Assembly (NCBI RefSeq): GCF_000515235.1
Contig: NZ_KI911558.1
Location: forward strand, 401,490-465,489
Length of the DNA: 64,000 bases
Source: Synechococcus sp. CC9616
GTDB taxonomy: Bacteria > Cyanobacteriota > Cyanobacteriia > PCC-6307 > Cyanobiaceae
Direction: 5' to 3'
Part shown: piece after piece, positions 21,326 through 29,554 of the stretch
Numbering within the stretch: position 1 is the stretch's first letter
Layout: every line of letters starts with the position of its first letter
Position numbers and translations under genes: made by a program
Notes under the pieces: generated by a model
What the model saw: only the letters and a program-made list of their open reading frames with translations
Databases searched by the model: none
What the model was told of the DNA's origin: nothing

Positions 21326-21475
21326 GTGAAGGTCATTGGATCGAGCCATCTCGCCCGTTGCAAGGTTGATCTAAATGAATGTCAAATAGATCGACTCAAT
21401 GGGTTGGTTATCAGGGGGGCGATGGATCTTGATGACAACCAGCCTTGGCGTTCAGAGATTGATCTGAAAAAATAG
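21326..21475 (+). CDS. Possible 49-residue small protein upstream of arsS
   Basis: A GTG-started frame of 49 codons ending TAG at 21475, 9 bp before arsS. The product is polar and well mixed (starts MKVIGSSHLARCKVDL, ends WRSEIDLKK), with no membrane segment. Its spacing suggests co-transcription with arsS. There is no ATG at the start and no homology I recognise, so it is tentative. Confidence 0.35.
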   Translation: MKVIGSSHLARCKVDLNECQIDRLNGLVIRGAMDLDDNQPWRSEIDLKK

Positions 21476-21484
21476 GGTCCTCTT

Positions 21485-22438
21485 GTGTATTTCCTTTCTG
21501 TGGTGGCTGCTGCTCCTGCGTTTCCACCATTGCAACGCACGCGCCTGCGCACCTTGCAGTTGAATCTGGGTTACCGCTGCAACCAGAGCTGTTCCCACTG
21601 CCACGTGAATGCTGGGCCGGGTCGGACGGAGCGGATGGACGAGTCGCTGTTGGACCTGATTCCGACTGTGGTGCAACGACACGGCATCACCTGTGTGGAT
21701 CTCACAGGCGGCGCTCCGGAGCTGCATTCCGGGTTCCGCGATCTTGTTCGGGCTCTCAGGGGCCTTGGCGTTGAGGTGATCGATCGCTGCAATCTCACGA
21801 TTCTCTCGGAACCTGGCCAGGAGGATCTGGCCGATTTCCTGGCCAGTGAAGGCGTCACGGTGATCGCATCGTTGCCCTGCTACAGCGCCGACAACGTGGA
21901 TCGTCAGCGAGGGGATGGGGTGTTCACACGCAGCGTTGCGGGCCTGCGTCAGCTCAATGCTCTCGGCTATGGAACCGAACCCCTGCCTTTGCATCTCGTC
22001 TACAACCCACAGAATCCCGTGCTGCCGCCACCGCAGTCCGGCCTTGAGGCTGATTACCGGCGGGAGCTTGCCGTGCTCGGCCTTCGTTTCAGCAGTTTGC
22101 TGACCCTGGCCAACATGCCGATTCAGCGCTTTGCCAGGGATCTGGAGCGGCAGGGGCAGCTGGAGAGCTATCAACTGCTGCTGGAACAGGCCCACAATCC
22201 CGACAACCTGGCCGCCGTGATGTGCCGGGAGTTGATCAGCGTTGACTGGCAGGGCAATCTCTACGACTGCGATTTCAATCAGCAGCTGGGGATGGAGCTG
22301 CAGGGACCACTGCGTCATCTACAGGACCTGATGACAGGAGAGCCCAGTCCGGAGGGGTTGCCGATTCGCACCGCCAGCCACTGCTTTGGATGCACTGCAG
22401 GAGCTGGTTCCAGTTGTGGCGGAGCACTTCAGGGCTGA
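21485..22438 (+). CDS. arsS: ArsS-type radical SAM protein
   Basis: The radical SAM cluster motif CNQSCSHC lies near residue 35, followed by VDLTGGAPELH. The C-terminus has HCFGCTAGAGSSCGGAL, the cysteine-rich tail (DUF3641 type) of the arsenosugar biosynthesis radical SAM family. That family joins a 5'-deoxyadenosyl group to dimethylarsenic compounds. Length 317 aa fits. The start is GTG at 21485 (or a GTG a few codons later). No arsM methyltransferase lies beside it in this window. Confidence 0.87.
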   Translation: MYFLSVVAAAPAFPPLQRTRLRTLQLNLGYRCNQSCSHCHVNAGPGRTERMDESLLDLIPTVVQRHGITCVDLTGGAPELHSGFRDLVRALRGLGVEVIDRCNLTILSEPGQEDLADFLASEGVTVIASLPCYSADNVDRQRGDGVFTRSVAGLRQLNALGYGTEPLPLHLVYNPQNPVLPPPQSGLEADYRRELAVLGLRFSSLLTLANMPIQRFARDLERQGQLESYQLLLEQAHNPDNLAAVMCRELISVDWQGNLYDCDFNQQLGMELQGPLRHLQDLMTGEPSPEGLPIRTASHCFGCTAGAGSSCGGALQG

Positions 22439-22722
22439 GGGCTGTCGCTGTCGTCATCTGACGTCAGCCATTGCAGTCGCACGGACCCCGGAGAAAACAG
22501 CAGAACGTTTTCACCCACCCGCTGCTGTTTCCCATCGAGGGCGTGCACACCTCCAGAGACAAAATCGGCGGTGCGCTGGGCCAGATCGGGCGGCATGCGA
22601 CTGAGATTGAGCAGCACGGTTTGCTGCTCCCGAACCGCCAGAACGGCCTCGAGCCCTTCTTCGAAGCGCTCGGGGGTGAACACGATTACATCGTGCCAGC
22701 CGTCCTGGGACGTGGTTTTCAT
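22429..22722 (-). CDS. SepF-like cell division domain protein
   Basis: Residues ~10-85 match the SepF core: a strand VIVFTPERFEE, TVLLNLSRMPPDLAQRTADFVSGGVHAL, then QQRVGENVLLFSPGSVRL. SepF helps tether FtsZ rings to the membrane. This copy is only 97 aa and lacks the long N-terminal membrane-binding helix and linker of full SepF. It may be a short paralogue of a full-length copy elsewhere. Overlaps the 3' end of arsS by 10 bp. Confidence 0.8.
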   Translation of the reverse strand: MKTTSQDGWHDVIVFTPERFEEGLEAVLAVREQQTVLLNLSRMPPDLAQRTADFVSGGVHALDGKQQRVGENVLLFSPGSVRLQWLTSDDDSDSPQP

Positions 22723-22755
22723 GTGGCCATGATGGTGGGATTCTTCTGATCCGGG

Positions 22756-22989
22756 ATGATCAAGATCACAGTTATCGCTGCTTTGGTTCTGATCGGATTT
22801 TCAGCAGCGTGTTCGAACGCTGGTTCAGGAGCGGGCGACCCGCAGCCGAAGCAGGCCATGTTCAAGACCCGTGAGGAGGCGGAGGCGGCGGCCGGGGGCT
22901 TCGGATGCAAGGGCGCCCACAAGATGGGGGACATGTGGATGGTGTGCGAGAAGCACGGTGAGGTCAAACCCAACCATGGGAATAACTGA
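22756..22989 (+). CDS. DUF3721 small lipoprotein
   Basis: A 77-residue protein with an N-terminal hydrophobic segment ending in a lipobox-like FSAACS, then KTREEAEAAAGGFGCKGAHKMGDMWMVCEKH, the DUF3721 pattern with a paired Cys. Two bp before a second DUF3721 gene, so the two form an operon. Role unknown; the Cys/His pattern would suit metal or redox contact. Confidence 0.82.
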   Translation: MIKITVIAALVLIGFSAACSNAGSGAGDPQPKQAMFKTREEAEAAAGGFGCKGAHKMGDMWMVCEKHGEVKPNHGNN

Positions 22990-22991
22990 AG

Positions 22992-23390
22992 ATGGGTGAA
23001 ACCGGCGGACACTGCGGCAGCAAGCCAAAACGCATTGCCATTGGTGTGGCTCCTCTGGCCACGATTTCGATCGGCATCGTGCCGATGGGCGTGATCTGCA
23101 TCGGTGTGGTCCCGATGGGTGTGGTGTCGATTGGCGTCGTGGCGATGGGCGTCATCAATATCGCCATTGTCGGAATGGGGCTTCTGGCCGTCGGCGTCAA
23201 CACGATGGGCGTGATCACGGCCGGGCCGATGAGCATGGGGCTGATCCAGATCCGTTCCACCACCAATCCCCGCTATCTCGCCTACCCCTCAAAAGAGCAG
23301 GCGGAAGAGCAGGCCGAGAAAATTGGCTGCAGCGGAGTGCATCGCATGGGTGATGTTTATTGGATGCCATGTGCTGAGCATCCTCAATAA
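22992..23390 (+). CDS. Decapeptide-repeat protein with C-terminal DUF3721
   Basis: After a short Cys-containing N-terminus, residues 15-84 are seven consecutive 10-residue units of the form IxIGVVPMGV, strictly in register. A DUF3721 module follows (SKEQAEEQAEKIGCSGVHRMGDVYWMPC). The repeat unit alternates hydrophobics and glycines and could form a beta solenoid or insert in a membrane. Translationally close to the other DUF3721 gene (2-bp gap). I do not know this architecture. Confidence 0.8.
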   Translation: MGETGGHCGSKPKRIAIGVAPLATISIGIVPMGVICIGVVPMGVVSIGVVAMGVINIAIVGMGLLAVGVNTMGVITAGPMSMGLIQIRSTTNPRYLAYPSKEQAEEQAEKIGCSGVHRMGDVYWMPCAEHPQ

Positions 23391-23402
23391 ACAGATCCCC
23401 AT

Positions 23403-23882
23403 TCAGCCCTGGCAAGCCGGGCAGATCGCCCGGACGTTCAGGGTGGTTTCGATCAACTTGAACCCAAATCCCTTGGCCGCCTTCTCGCCAGCAGCCAGCA
23501 CCGGTTCGCTTTCAAACTCTTCTGTGCGCCCGCAGCGGATGCACACCACATGGTGATGGTCGCGGTGGTCGTCAGCCGCCAGCTCAAAGCGTCTGCCCCC
23601 TTCACTGAGCTCCAGCTCCTGCAGAAATCCCATGTCTGCCAGTAACCGCAAGGTGCGGTACACCGTGGCCAGGGACACCTTCATCTGCAGTTGGGCCAAC
23701 TGTTGATGAACGTCTTCTGCGCTGAGGTGATTGCCGGTGCCAAGACGCTCGAACAGTTCAAGCACGCGCTTGCGCTGCGGCGTCAAACGTCGACCGTCCT
23801 GGTGAAGTCCCTTCTGAAGGACGCCGTTCTCGGTGACTGTGGAGGGAGGAAGCGTCACCGGTTCAGAACCATGTCTTCTCAA
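23403..23882 (-). CDS. Fur-family metalloregulator
   Basis: A winged-helix N-domain (RRLTPQRKRVLELFERL ... VSLATVYRTLRLLADMGFL) is followed by a dimerisation domain with HHHVVCIRCGRTEEFES and a late CPACQ, giving two CxxC zinc-site pairs. 159 aa. The sequence alone does not separate Fur, Zur and PerR; the HDHHH-type cluster and two CxxC are shared. A palindromic ATGA-GAG-TCAT just upstream may be an autoregulatory operator. Confidence 0.9.
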   Translation of the reverse strand: MRRHGSEPVTLPPSTVTENGVLQKGLHQDGRRLTPQRKRVLELFERLGTGNHLSAEDVHQQLAQLQMKVSLATVYRTLRLLADMGFLQELELSEGGRRFELAADDHRDHHHVVCIRCGRTEEFESEPVLAAGEKAAKGFGFKLIETTLNVRAICPACQG

Positions 23883-23894
23883 CAGTACCCACTA

Positions 23895-23905
23895 ATGAGA
23901 GTCAT
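23895..23905. promoter_or_regulatory. Candidate Fur-family operator
   Basis: ATGAGAGTCAT is a perfect 4-3-4 palindrome placed 13 bp upstream of the Fur-family gene start and 54 bp upstream of the divergent LuxR-type gene. Fur/Zur/PerR boxes are AT-rich palindromes of TGA...TCA type, so this is a plausible but unproven site. Confidence 0.35.
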
Positions 23906-23958
23906 GAACAGCGTCAATCGCCACTGTCGATACCATCCGTTGAATAGTCGTTCCGATC

Positions 23959-24675
23959 TTGGATCTCAACCTTCATCCCCATGGAGATCGCGCCCTTCTC
24001 AAGGAAGTTGAGGCGTTGTTGGCTGGCTCCTCGATCGTCGCCTGCATAGGAGATCGACTCACCCTCGCCAGTTTCGCCATGGCGGTTCCGATCTGGAGCC
24101 ATCTTCTGGGCGCCGTCACCACCGCCGGAGAAGCGCTTGAGCGGGTGCGTGAGCACAAACCTGATCTCCTGATCGCCACGGAAGATCTCGAGCAGGGATA
24201 CGGCATTGCCCTCGTTGAAGCGGTGGAGAGGCTCCATCCACCGACACGAACCCTCATCTTTCTCAAGCGTGAGAACCCTTTGGTGGTGAATGAGGCTCTC
24301 GAGGCAGGAGCGGATGACGTGATGTTCATCTCCTCGATTGGGCAGACGCGCGGGGACTTTCTCAAGGCCCTGGAGTGCACCCGCGATGGCGGTGTTTATT
24401 ACCCCGAGGCGGTGAGGGAGATGGCCCGGGAGAGCAGCCCGGAAGACGCTGAAACCCAGACGTTGCTGAAGGATCTCTCCGAACGGGAACTGGATGTGCT
24501 CAAAGCCTTGACCACTGGTCTGTCCAACCGGGAAATCGCTGAAACCCTTTTCGTCTCTTCTGAAACCGTCAAAAGCCACGTCAGCGCCATCATCGGCAAG
24601 CTTGGTGTGCGGGACCGCACCCAGGCCGCCATCCTGGCCATTCGTCATGGCGGCGGACTGATCCCCTCAAGCTGA
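23959..24675 (+). CDS. LuxR/NarL-type response regulator
   Basis: C-terminal residues ~170-235 form a LuxR HTH: LSERELDVLKALTTGLSNREIAETLFVSSETVKSHVSAIIGKLGVRDR. The N-terminal ~125 residues resemble a receiver domain (HKPDLLIATEDLEQGYG, LEAGADDVMF), but the phosphoacceptor Asp lies in a variant context. An in-frame TGA at 23941 and absence of ATG leave TTG at 23959 as the start. Divergent from the Fur gene. Targets unknown. Confidence 0.85.
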   Translation: MDLNLHPHGDRALLKEVEALLAGSSIVACIGDRLTLASFAMAVPIWSHLLGAVTTAGEALERVREHKPDLLIATEDLEQGYGIALVEAVERLHPPTRTLIFLKRENPLVVNEALEAGADDVMFISSIGQTRGDFLKALECTRDGGVYYPEAVREMARESSPEDAETQTLLKDLSERELDVLKALTTGLSNREIAETLFVSSETVKSHVSAIIGKLGVRDRTQAAILAIRHGGGLIPSS

Positions 24676-24685
24676 GGTCGTGTTG

Positions 24686-24919
24686 ATGAGCTGGCACCCT
24701 GCCAAAGCTTGGACCAGCCGCCTGCCAGTGGATGGATACCGCCATTTCGAGCGTGTGATGCAGGGCGGCCGAGGCCCCCAGCGTTGGGTGGAACTCGCTC
24801 CCGTGCTGGCGCCGGGGCAACGCAGGCGTGTGGCCTGGGCAGAGCTCAGAAACCCTGATCTCTGGGAGAGTGGCTGGAAGCAGATTCCGGAGAGCGATGC
24901 GGCTTCTGCAGCTGAGTGA
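24686..24919 (+). CDS. TIGR02450-type Trp-rich small protein
   Basis: [21 protein letters not shown], then [25 protein letters not shown]: regularly spaced tryptophans as in the Trp-rich TIGR02450 family of cyanobacteria and marine bacteria. I use ATG at 24686, 10 bp after the LuxR-type stop. Its end overlaps the next gene by 23 bp. Function unknown. Confidence 0.78.
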   Translation: MSWHPAKAWTSRLPVDGYRHFERVMQGGRGPQRWVELAPVLAPGQRRRVAWAELRNPDLWESGWKQIPESDAASAAE

Positions 24920-25658
24920 TCCGCACCTTGTGGCCTCCGATCAGGCCTTGGTGAGGGATCGCCCGGCGCTGGCTCTCTGGAACCAGGCACTGGAGCAGGT
25001 GGACCGGCTTCAGCCCGATGCTCTCGTGATCACAGGAGATCTTGCCCAGGATGAAAGCTGGGGTGCTTACAGGCGTCTTCGGGATTCTCTGGCTCGCCTT
25101 GTGAGCTGTCCGGTGGCCTTGTTGCCTGGGAACCACGACCGCCCTTGCCTGATCGATGCCGTTCTGGGCCGCGCTCACCTCACAGCACCAGGGGAGCTGA
25201 TGCTGAGCACTGGGCGGCTGATCATCCTGAACAGTCATTGGTGCGGGCATCCCGCCGGCCGTTTGGGGCCTCGGCAGCTGGCCTGGCTGGAGCAGCGGCT
25301 GCAGGCCATCGCGGCAGATCCAATGCCTTTAGTGGTGGCTCTTCATCACCCCCCGATGGCGATTGGGCATCCTGTGCTGGACGCGATGAGTCTTGTGGAT
25401 CACGCCTCACTGCGCAGTCTGCTGACCCCCATCCCCTCACTTCGGGCGGTGTTGTTCGGCCACATTCACCAGCACTGGCAGGGGTGCTGGCCGGAACGCC
25501 CGGATCTGCTGCTGCTTGGCTGCCCTTCCACGCTGAAGAGCATGCAACATGTGCAGCCCTGTCCGATCAAACGGTCAGTTGATCCCGGTGGACGCTTGCT
25601 GGAGATCAACGCCCTCGGGGGCCTCGAGCAGCGGGTGCTGCGCTGGTCCAATCCCTGA
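24897..25658 (+). CDS. CpdA-like class III metallophosphoesterase
   Basis: [11 protein letters not shown] (DxH), ITGDLAQDE (GD), LLPGNHDRP (GNHD), ALHHPP and FGHIHQHW (GHxH) are the five metal-binding motifs of the CpdA/3',5'-cyclic-nucleotide phosphodiesterase family. I start at ATG 24897, since the family begins with the MRLLQLSD strand. It overlaps the Trp-rich gene by 23 bp. The substrate may be a cyclic nucleotide, by family. Confidence 0.88.
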   Translation: MRLLQLSDPHLVASDQALVRDRPALALWNQALEQVDRLQPDALVITGDLAQDESWGAYRRLRDSLARLVSCPVALLPGNHDRPCLIDAVLGRAHLTAPGELMLSTGRLIILNSHWCGHPAGRLGPRQLAWLEQRLQAIAADPMPLVVALHHPPMAIGHPVLDAMSLVDHASLRSLLTPIPSLRAVLFGHIHQHWQGCWPERPDLLLLGCPSTLKSMQHVQPCPIKRSVDPGGRLLEINALGGLEQRVLRWSNP

Positions 25659-25660
25659 GA

Positions 25661-25912
25661 TCAGCGGTCCCTGGCCTGGGATTCCCGGAACGCTTTCAAC
25701 TTGTCCATGTCCTTCTCCTCGTCGATGGTGTAATCCGTCAGGACGAGAGCCTTACCGATGGTGCCGAGTGCGTATTCCATTCGGTCGAGATCTTTTCTCC
25801 CCTCCTCGCTGCGGCGAGCGGCTCGGATCACATTTGGCGTGAGCCGGTTGGAGGCCTGCTCGATCACGGCGGCGATGCTGCTCGCCTCTTGAAGAAGGTC
25901 GCTGGGATCCAA
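25661..25912 (-). CDS. Small conserved helical protein
   Basis: The last ~83 residues of this frame read as a real helical protein (SDLLQEASSIAAVIEQ... to ...SQARDR); the part upstream of 25912 reads as a shadow of the 2OG oxygenase gene. No ATG is available, so TTG at 25912 is my choice and the start is uncertain. It ends 2 bp from the convergent phosphodiesterase. Function unknown. Confidence 0.6.
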   Translation of the reverse strand: MDPSDLLQEASSIAAVIEQASNRLTPNVIRAARRSEEGRKDLDRMEYALGTIGKALVLTDYTIDEEKDMDKLKAFRESQARDR

Positions 25913-25967
25913 TGGCGGTGCAGGGTGCGGGTCAAAGAACTCTGCCAGGCCGGCTCGGCAGCAACAG

Positions 25968-26729
25968 CTAAAACCCTTTCGCCGACTTTCGTTGCGAGGA
26001 CAGGGAGACGTTCCCGGACGGCGCCACTCCTGCCTTGTCCATGTCGACTTGAACCATCCCCGGTTGAACGGGGCTGGTGGCCTGCGGCTGGCCAGGGACG
26101 GCCACCACGTTGAAGGCCAGGGACCAGCGCTCCCCATCCCCCCGGAAGGGCATCACCGAGTGGGGTTGCCAGGCGGGGAACACAAAGAACTGCCCGGGGA
26201 CCGGCATCACGTACTCCGCCATGCCGGTCCGGAACGATTGCATCTGCCATTCCTCTGGCCCGTGAAAGCAGAGCTGTCCATCGAAGCTGGCTGCGTTGAT
26301 CTGAGGAGGAACCTTGAGGAAGATCACTCCCGAAAAACTGCCGCCATGGGTGTGCATGGGGTTGTAATCGCCGGCTCGCTGACAGTTCAACCAGAGATCG
26401 ATCATCTGAAGGCGATAGCGACCGGGCACCCAGGGACCTCGGCCCTGCGGTGGCTGACGATCCACAACGTGGCGGATCCAGCGCTCACAAGCTGGGATCA
26501 GGTGCCCTGAGCAGAGATCCTGCACGCCGGGTTGCTGGGGCAGCAGTTCCCGCTGCTGACTCAGCTGTCCCGCGAGTTTGGCCGAGGCATCAGGGTGCTG
26601 ATTTGGATCATGCAACACGCTTTCCGAGAGCTGAAGCAAACGCTTCAGCAACTCGTCCGGCAGGTTGCCTTTCAAGATTGATCGCGGGAACAGGTCGAGG
26701 ACTTCCAAGCGTCCATGCCGGAGCTGCAA
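25968..26729 (-). CDS. TIGR02466-type 2OG-Fe(II) oxygenase
   Basis: The iron ligand region is in MHTHGGSFSGVIFLKV; the distal part has FFVFPAWQPHSVMPF (second His) and GERWSLAFNVV (Arg for 2-oxoglutarate). This layout is that of the TIGR02466 putative 2OG-Fe(II) oxygenases found in marine cyanobacteria and cyanophages. 253 aa, soluble. Substrate unknown. It is the start of a leftward pair with the small helical gene. Confidence 0.82.
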   Translation of the reverse strand: MQLRHGRLEVLDLFPRSILKGNLPDELLKRLLQLSESVLHDPNQHPDASAKLAGQLSQQRELLPQQPGVQDLCSGHLIPACERWIRHVVDRQPPQGRGPWVPGRYRLQMIDLWLNCQRAGDYNPMHTHGGSFSGVIFLKVPPQINAASFDGQLCFHGPEEWQMQSFRTGMAEYVMPVPGQFFVFPAWQPHSVMPFRGDGERWSLAFNVVAVPGQPQATSPVQPGMVQVDMDKAGVAPSGNVSLSSQRKSAKGF

Positions 26730-26777
26730 AGCATCGTGCCAGCGCCAGAGTGATGGCGACGTCCGCTGTGATCAGCC

Positions 26778-27386
26778 ATGTCAGGTCCACTGTGGCTCGG
26801 GTTGTCCGTGCTGCTCAGCGGTTGCGCGCTTCAGCAGCTCAGCGTCCGACCAGAGGCTGTTGAGCTGGCTCAGGTTCAGGATCAGTCCCAGGCGGTTGTC
26901 CAGACCGTTGCGGCATCTCCGGCCCCGCCACAGCCAAAGCCAATGCCACCGCTGCCCGGTCAGGATGGTCCGACAGCGGAGTTGCTGCAGGGAGGGGATC
27001 TGCGCCTCACCCCCCGCCGCTCGGAGCAAACCTTTCCCGATGGCAATCGCATCTGGATGGTGGAGTTGCACCGTGGCGACAGGTTGCTTGCGCGCTGGAA
27101 GGCTGCCAGCGGAATTGCCCAGCGGCAGGATGCCGATCGGCTCTGGAGCCCAGGCAATGCGGCTCCTCTGCCTGCCGGTCGTTACAGCCTGGGACGGCCG
27201 GAGCCCTGGGGTGAGGACCTCTGGTTTGACCTGCAGCCCCGCTTCGAGACCAGCCGCAGTGCTTTGGGAATTCACCGTTGCTATCCAGGCACTGGTTGCA
27301 TTTGCATTCCCAGCCGTGCCGAGATTGATGCTTTGGCGGCGTGGGTGCGTGCGGCGAATCTTCAGACGCTCTCAGTTGTGAACTGA
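26778..27386 (+). CDS. Lipoprotein with L,D-transpeptidase-like C-terminus
   Basis: An N-terminal lipobox (LSVLLSGCAL) predicts lipid anchoring. A Pro/Gln linker leads to a domain ending GIHRCYPGTGCICIPSRAEIDALAAWV, which resembles the YkuD motif (a His, then S/TxGC with the catalytic Cys, then a helix). The spacing between His and Cys is shorter than usual, so enzymatic function is uncertain. 202 aa. Confidence 0.65.
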   Translation: MSGPLWLGLSVLLSGCALQQLSVRPEAVELAQVQDQSQAVVQTVAASPAPPQPKPMPPLPGQDGPTAELLQGGDLRLTPRRSEQTFPDGNRIWMVELHRGDRLLARWKAASGIAQRQDADRLWSPGNAAPLPAGRYSLGRPEPWGEDLWFDLQPRFETSRSALGIHRCYPGTGCICIPSRAEIDALAAWVRAANLQTLSVVN

Positions 27387-27478
27387 AAGGTTCTGGACTT
27401 AAGCGCGGTGCGCTGGATCACCTGCAAGATTGCCGACCATTCCTAAAACAAAACGAACCCACCACCGACTTCGGCTTC

Positions 27479-28465
27479 ATGGGCGATGTGAACATTTGGA
27501 TGATCGTCGGCTTCCTCCTGGCGGCGTATTCCGTAGTGGCCAACGACTCGCTGCAGACGTTGGGCACGTACATCTCATCCAACAAGACCCGCACGCCAAA
27601 GGTGGTGCAGATGATTTTCATCTGCAACATCACCATCGCCGTACTGATGCTGGGCTTCTTCCTCAACGACGGTGATCCCGCCTGGGGCCGTCTCTAGAAG
27701 TTCGAGCTGCCGGAGACCTTTGGCTGGGTTTACATCATCCCGCCGATCGCTGTGTTGGCCCTCACCCAGTGGGGCGCTCCGGTGAGCACCTCCTTTCTGG
27801 TGCTCTCTTCGTTCAAGCCTGCCAACATCGGCAAGCTTCTGGGTAGCTCCCTGAGCGGCTATTTCCTTGCCTTTGCTCTTGGATTGGCCGGTTACGGCCT
27901 CGGAATGTGGCTGTTGGAGCGCTGGGTGTTCCGTCGCACCCAGGAAGGCAAGGATTTCAACAAGGTCTGGTATGGCCTGCAGTGGTTCTCCACCGGTTTC
28001 CTTTGGAGCATGTGGCTGGTGCAGGACCTGGCCAACATCTTTGTGTTCCTGCCCCGCAAGCTGGACGTCTTCCCGATGGCCATCTGCACCCTGGTGCTTT
28101 GTGTGGGTCTGTGCTTCCTGGTGGCCAGCGGTGGTGGTCCGATTCAGGCGGTGCTGCGCTCCAAGACCAACACCTCCGACCTGCGCTCGGCCACGGTGAT
28201 CGACTTCTTCTTCGGTCTCTGTCTGCTTTACAAAGCCTTCCTCTCTACCTTCCCGCTCAGCACCACCTGGGTGTTCCTCGGCTTGCTGGGTGGTCGTGAG
28301 ATCGCCCTGCGCATCAAGGAGCAGGAGTTCGAGTACACATTCACCAACCGTGAGAGTGGCAACCTCGGCAAGGTGATCGGCAGCGATCTCTGGAAGGCCT
28401 TCATCGGTGTTGTGGTGAGCCTGGTGATTGCCTTGGGCATTCAGCCCCTGCTTGCAGTCGGCTGA
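27479..28465 (+). pseudogene. Polytopic membrane protein interrupted by an in-frame TAG
   Basis: ATG at 27479 opens a frame that reads through membrane segments to TAG at 27695-27697 (after WGRL), then continues in the same frame from KFELPETFGWVY to a natural stop at 28465. Without the TAG the product is a 328-residue protein with about eight hydrophobic segments. ANDSLQTLGTYI and LTQWGAPVSTSFLVL recall the repeated motifs of PiT phosphate transporters, but the match is loose. The stop could be a mutation, a sequencing error, or less likely a read-through site. Confidence 0.75.
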
Positions 28466-28584
28466 GCGGAACAGCCCCACAAACGACGGGATAGTCTCAG
28501 CAACGGGAAGCGACTGGCAACAGCCGATTAGGAGCAGCCGACTCGCTTCACTCCGGCGAATGATCTGAATTTCCTTTTAAAACA

Positions 28585-29160
28585 CTGCCTAGTTCAACTC
28601 CCCATTCCCGTGACGCCGGTGGCCGTTTCCGCTCGAGTGGAGAGCCCAAGGCCAAGCCTGTTCAGATATGGCTGAAGCCCGATGTTCTGCAACGCCTTGA
28701 TGCCTATTGCGCCCTGTATGGAATCGGTCGTGGGCGCGCCATCGGCCACCTGTTGAAAGGCGCCCTGCCTGATCCGAATTGGCTGCCCACAAGCCCTGAG
28801 TTGTTGGACAGCGATGGTTTGATGCCTGATCCCGCTGAGAGCGAGACGGTAAGTCACCAGCGGATGGCCAGCCAGGACGTGAATGGGCCTGAGCAGCTTG
28901 CTCCGAGCACCGGTTCGCGCCCTGCACCATGTTTTCGTGAGGGAGACAGCGTGACGAACAACAGCGGCACGCGCTGCGGCCTGATCGGAGACGAGCCGCC
29001 GCGTTGGGTTGCAGCCTCTCGTCTCGACTCCGGCGAGCTGCTAGCAGGGCATTGGAGCTACGCGGTTGCCTGGGATGGCCAGATGGGTTTCACGATCAAC
29101 TACGCCGAGGATCTCCTGCGTCACGCCGATGCCAAGACCGACCAGGGAGAGGTTGGCTGA
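28585..29160 (+). CDS. Ribbon-helix-helix-like protein without a standard start
   Basis: Coding-like sequence starts well before any usual start codon: VQIWLKPDVLQRLDAYCALYGIGRGRAIGHLLKG looks like an RHH/Arc-type DNA-binding strand-helix-helix. An in-frame TGA lies at 28561 and no ATG, GTG or TTG occurs between it and 28753. CTG at 28585 (giving MPSSTPHSR...) is the best candidate; a frameshift is the alternative. The C-terminal half is a separate unknown domain ending near a Trp-rich HWSYAVAW. Confidence 0.55.
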   Translation: MPSSTPHSRDAGGRFRSSGEPKAKPVQIWLKPDVLQRLDAYCALYGIGRGRAIGHLLKGALPDPNWLPTSPELLDSDGLMPDPAESETVSHQRMASQDVNGPEQLAPSTGSRPAPCFREGDSVTNNSGTRCGLIGDEPPRWVAASRLDSGELLAGHWSYAVAWDGQMGFTINYAEDLLRHADAKTDQGEVG

Positions 29161-29212
29161 GCGTGGCCTGAACCCGTATTCGTGGCTAAGGCTGAGATAG
29201 CCAAGTCCAGTT

Positions 29213-29554
29213 ATGGGACATCTTGTTGCTGCGATGGCTGCCGCCCCGATCCTCAGCCTGGCGGTCGCTGTCGTGCATGCCGGTGATCGGCTGCAGTTAA
29301 CACCGCGACAGACGATTCTGGAAGCCGATCGACATCTGCTCGCGGACGGCTGGATTCCCGCTCCTCAGCAGACTCCCTCGGCGCGGGAGCGGCAGTGGGC
29401 CTCGGTGTCGCTGCGAAGCCTTTCGTCCTGCGCTGGAACGGGAGTTGGTTATTGCCGTTTCGATTACCAGCGCGCAAAACAACGCCTTTCGGTGGTCACC
29501 GTTCCCTCTGAACCGGGGCAACCATCCGTGGGCCGTGTGGATCGTTGGTGGTGA
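29213..29554 (+). CDS. Small secreted protein
   Basis: A 113-residue product with a signal peptide (residues 1-24, cleavage near VVHAG), then a basic domain with one likely Cys pair (SSCAGTGVGYC) and a C-terminal RVDRWW. Its stop abuts the convergent PPOX gene. No family recognised. Confidence 0.65.
   Translation: MGHLVAAMAAAPILSLAVAVVHAGDRLQLTPRQTILEADRHLLADGWIPAPQQTPSARERQWASVSLRSLSSCAGTGVGYCRFDYQRAKQRLSVVTVPSEPGQPSVGRVDRWW

Noticed and set aside
21452-22318. Long minus-strand frame of 288 codons opposite arsS
   Set aside because: It is a shadow of arsS, whose radical SAM and Cys-rich motifs are clear.
27575-28480. Minus-strand frame of 301 codons rich in His/Gln/Glu
   Set aside because: Antisense to the membrane-protein gene; the composition is that expected from complementing hydrophobic codons.
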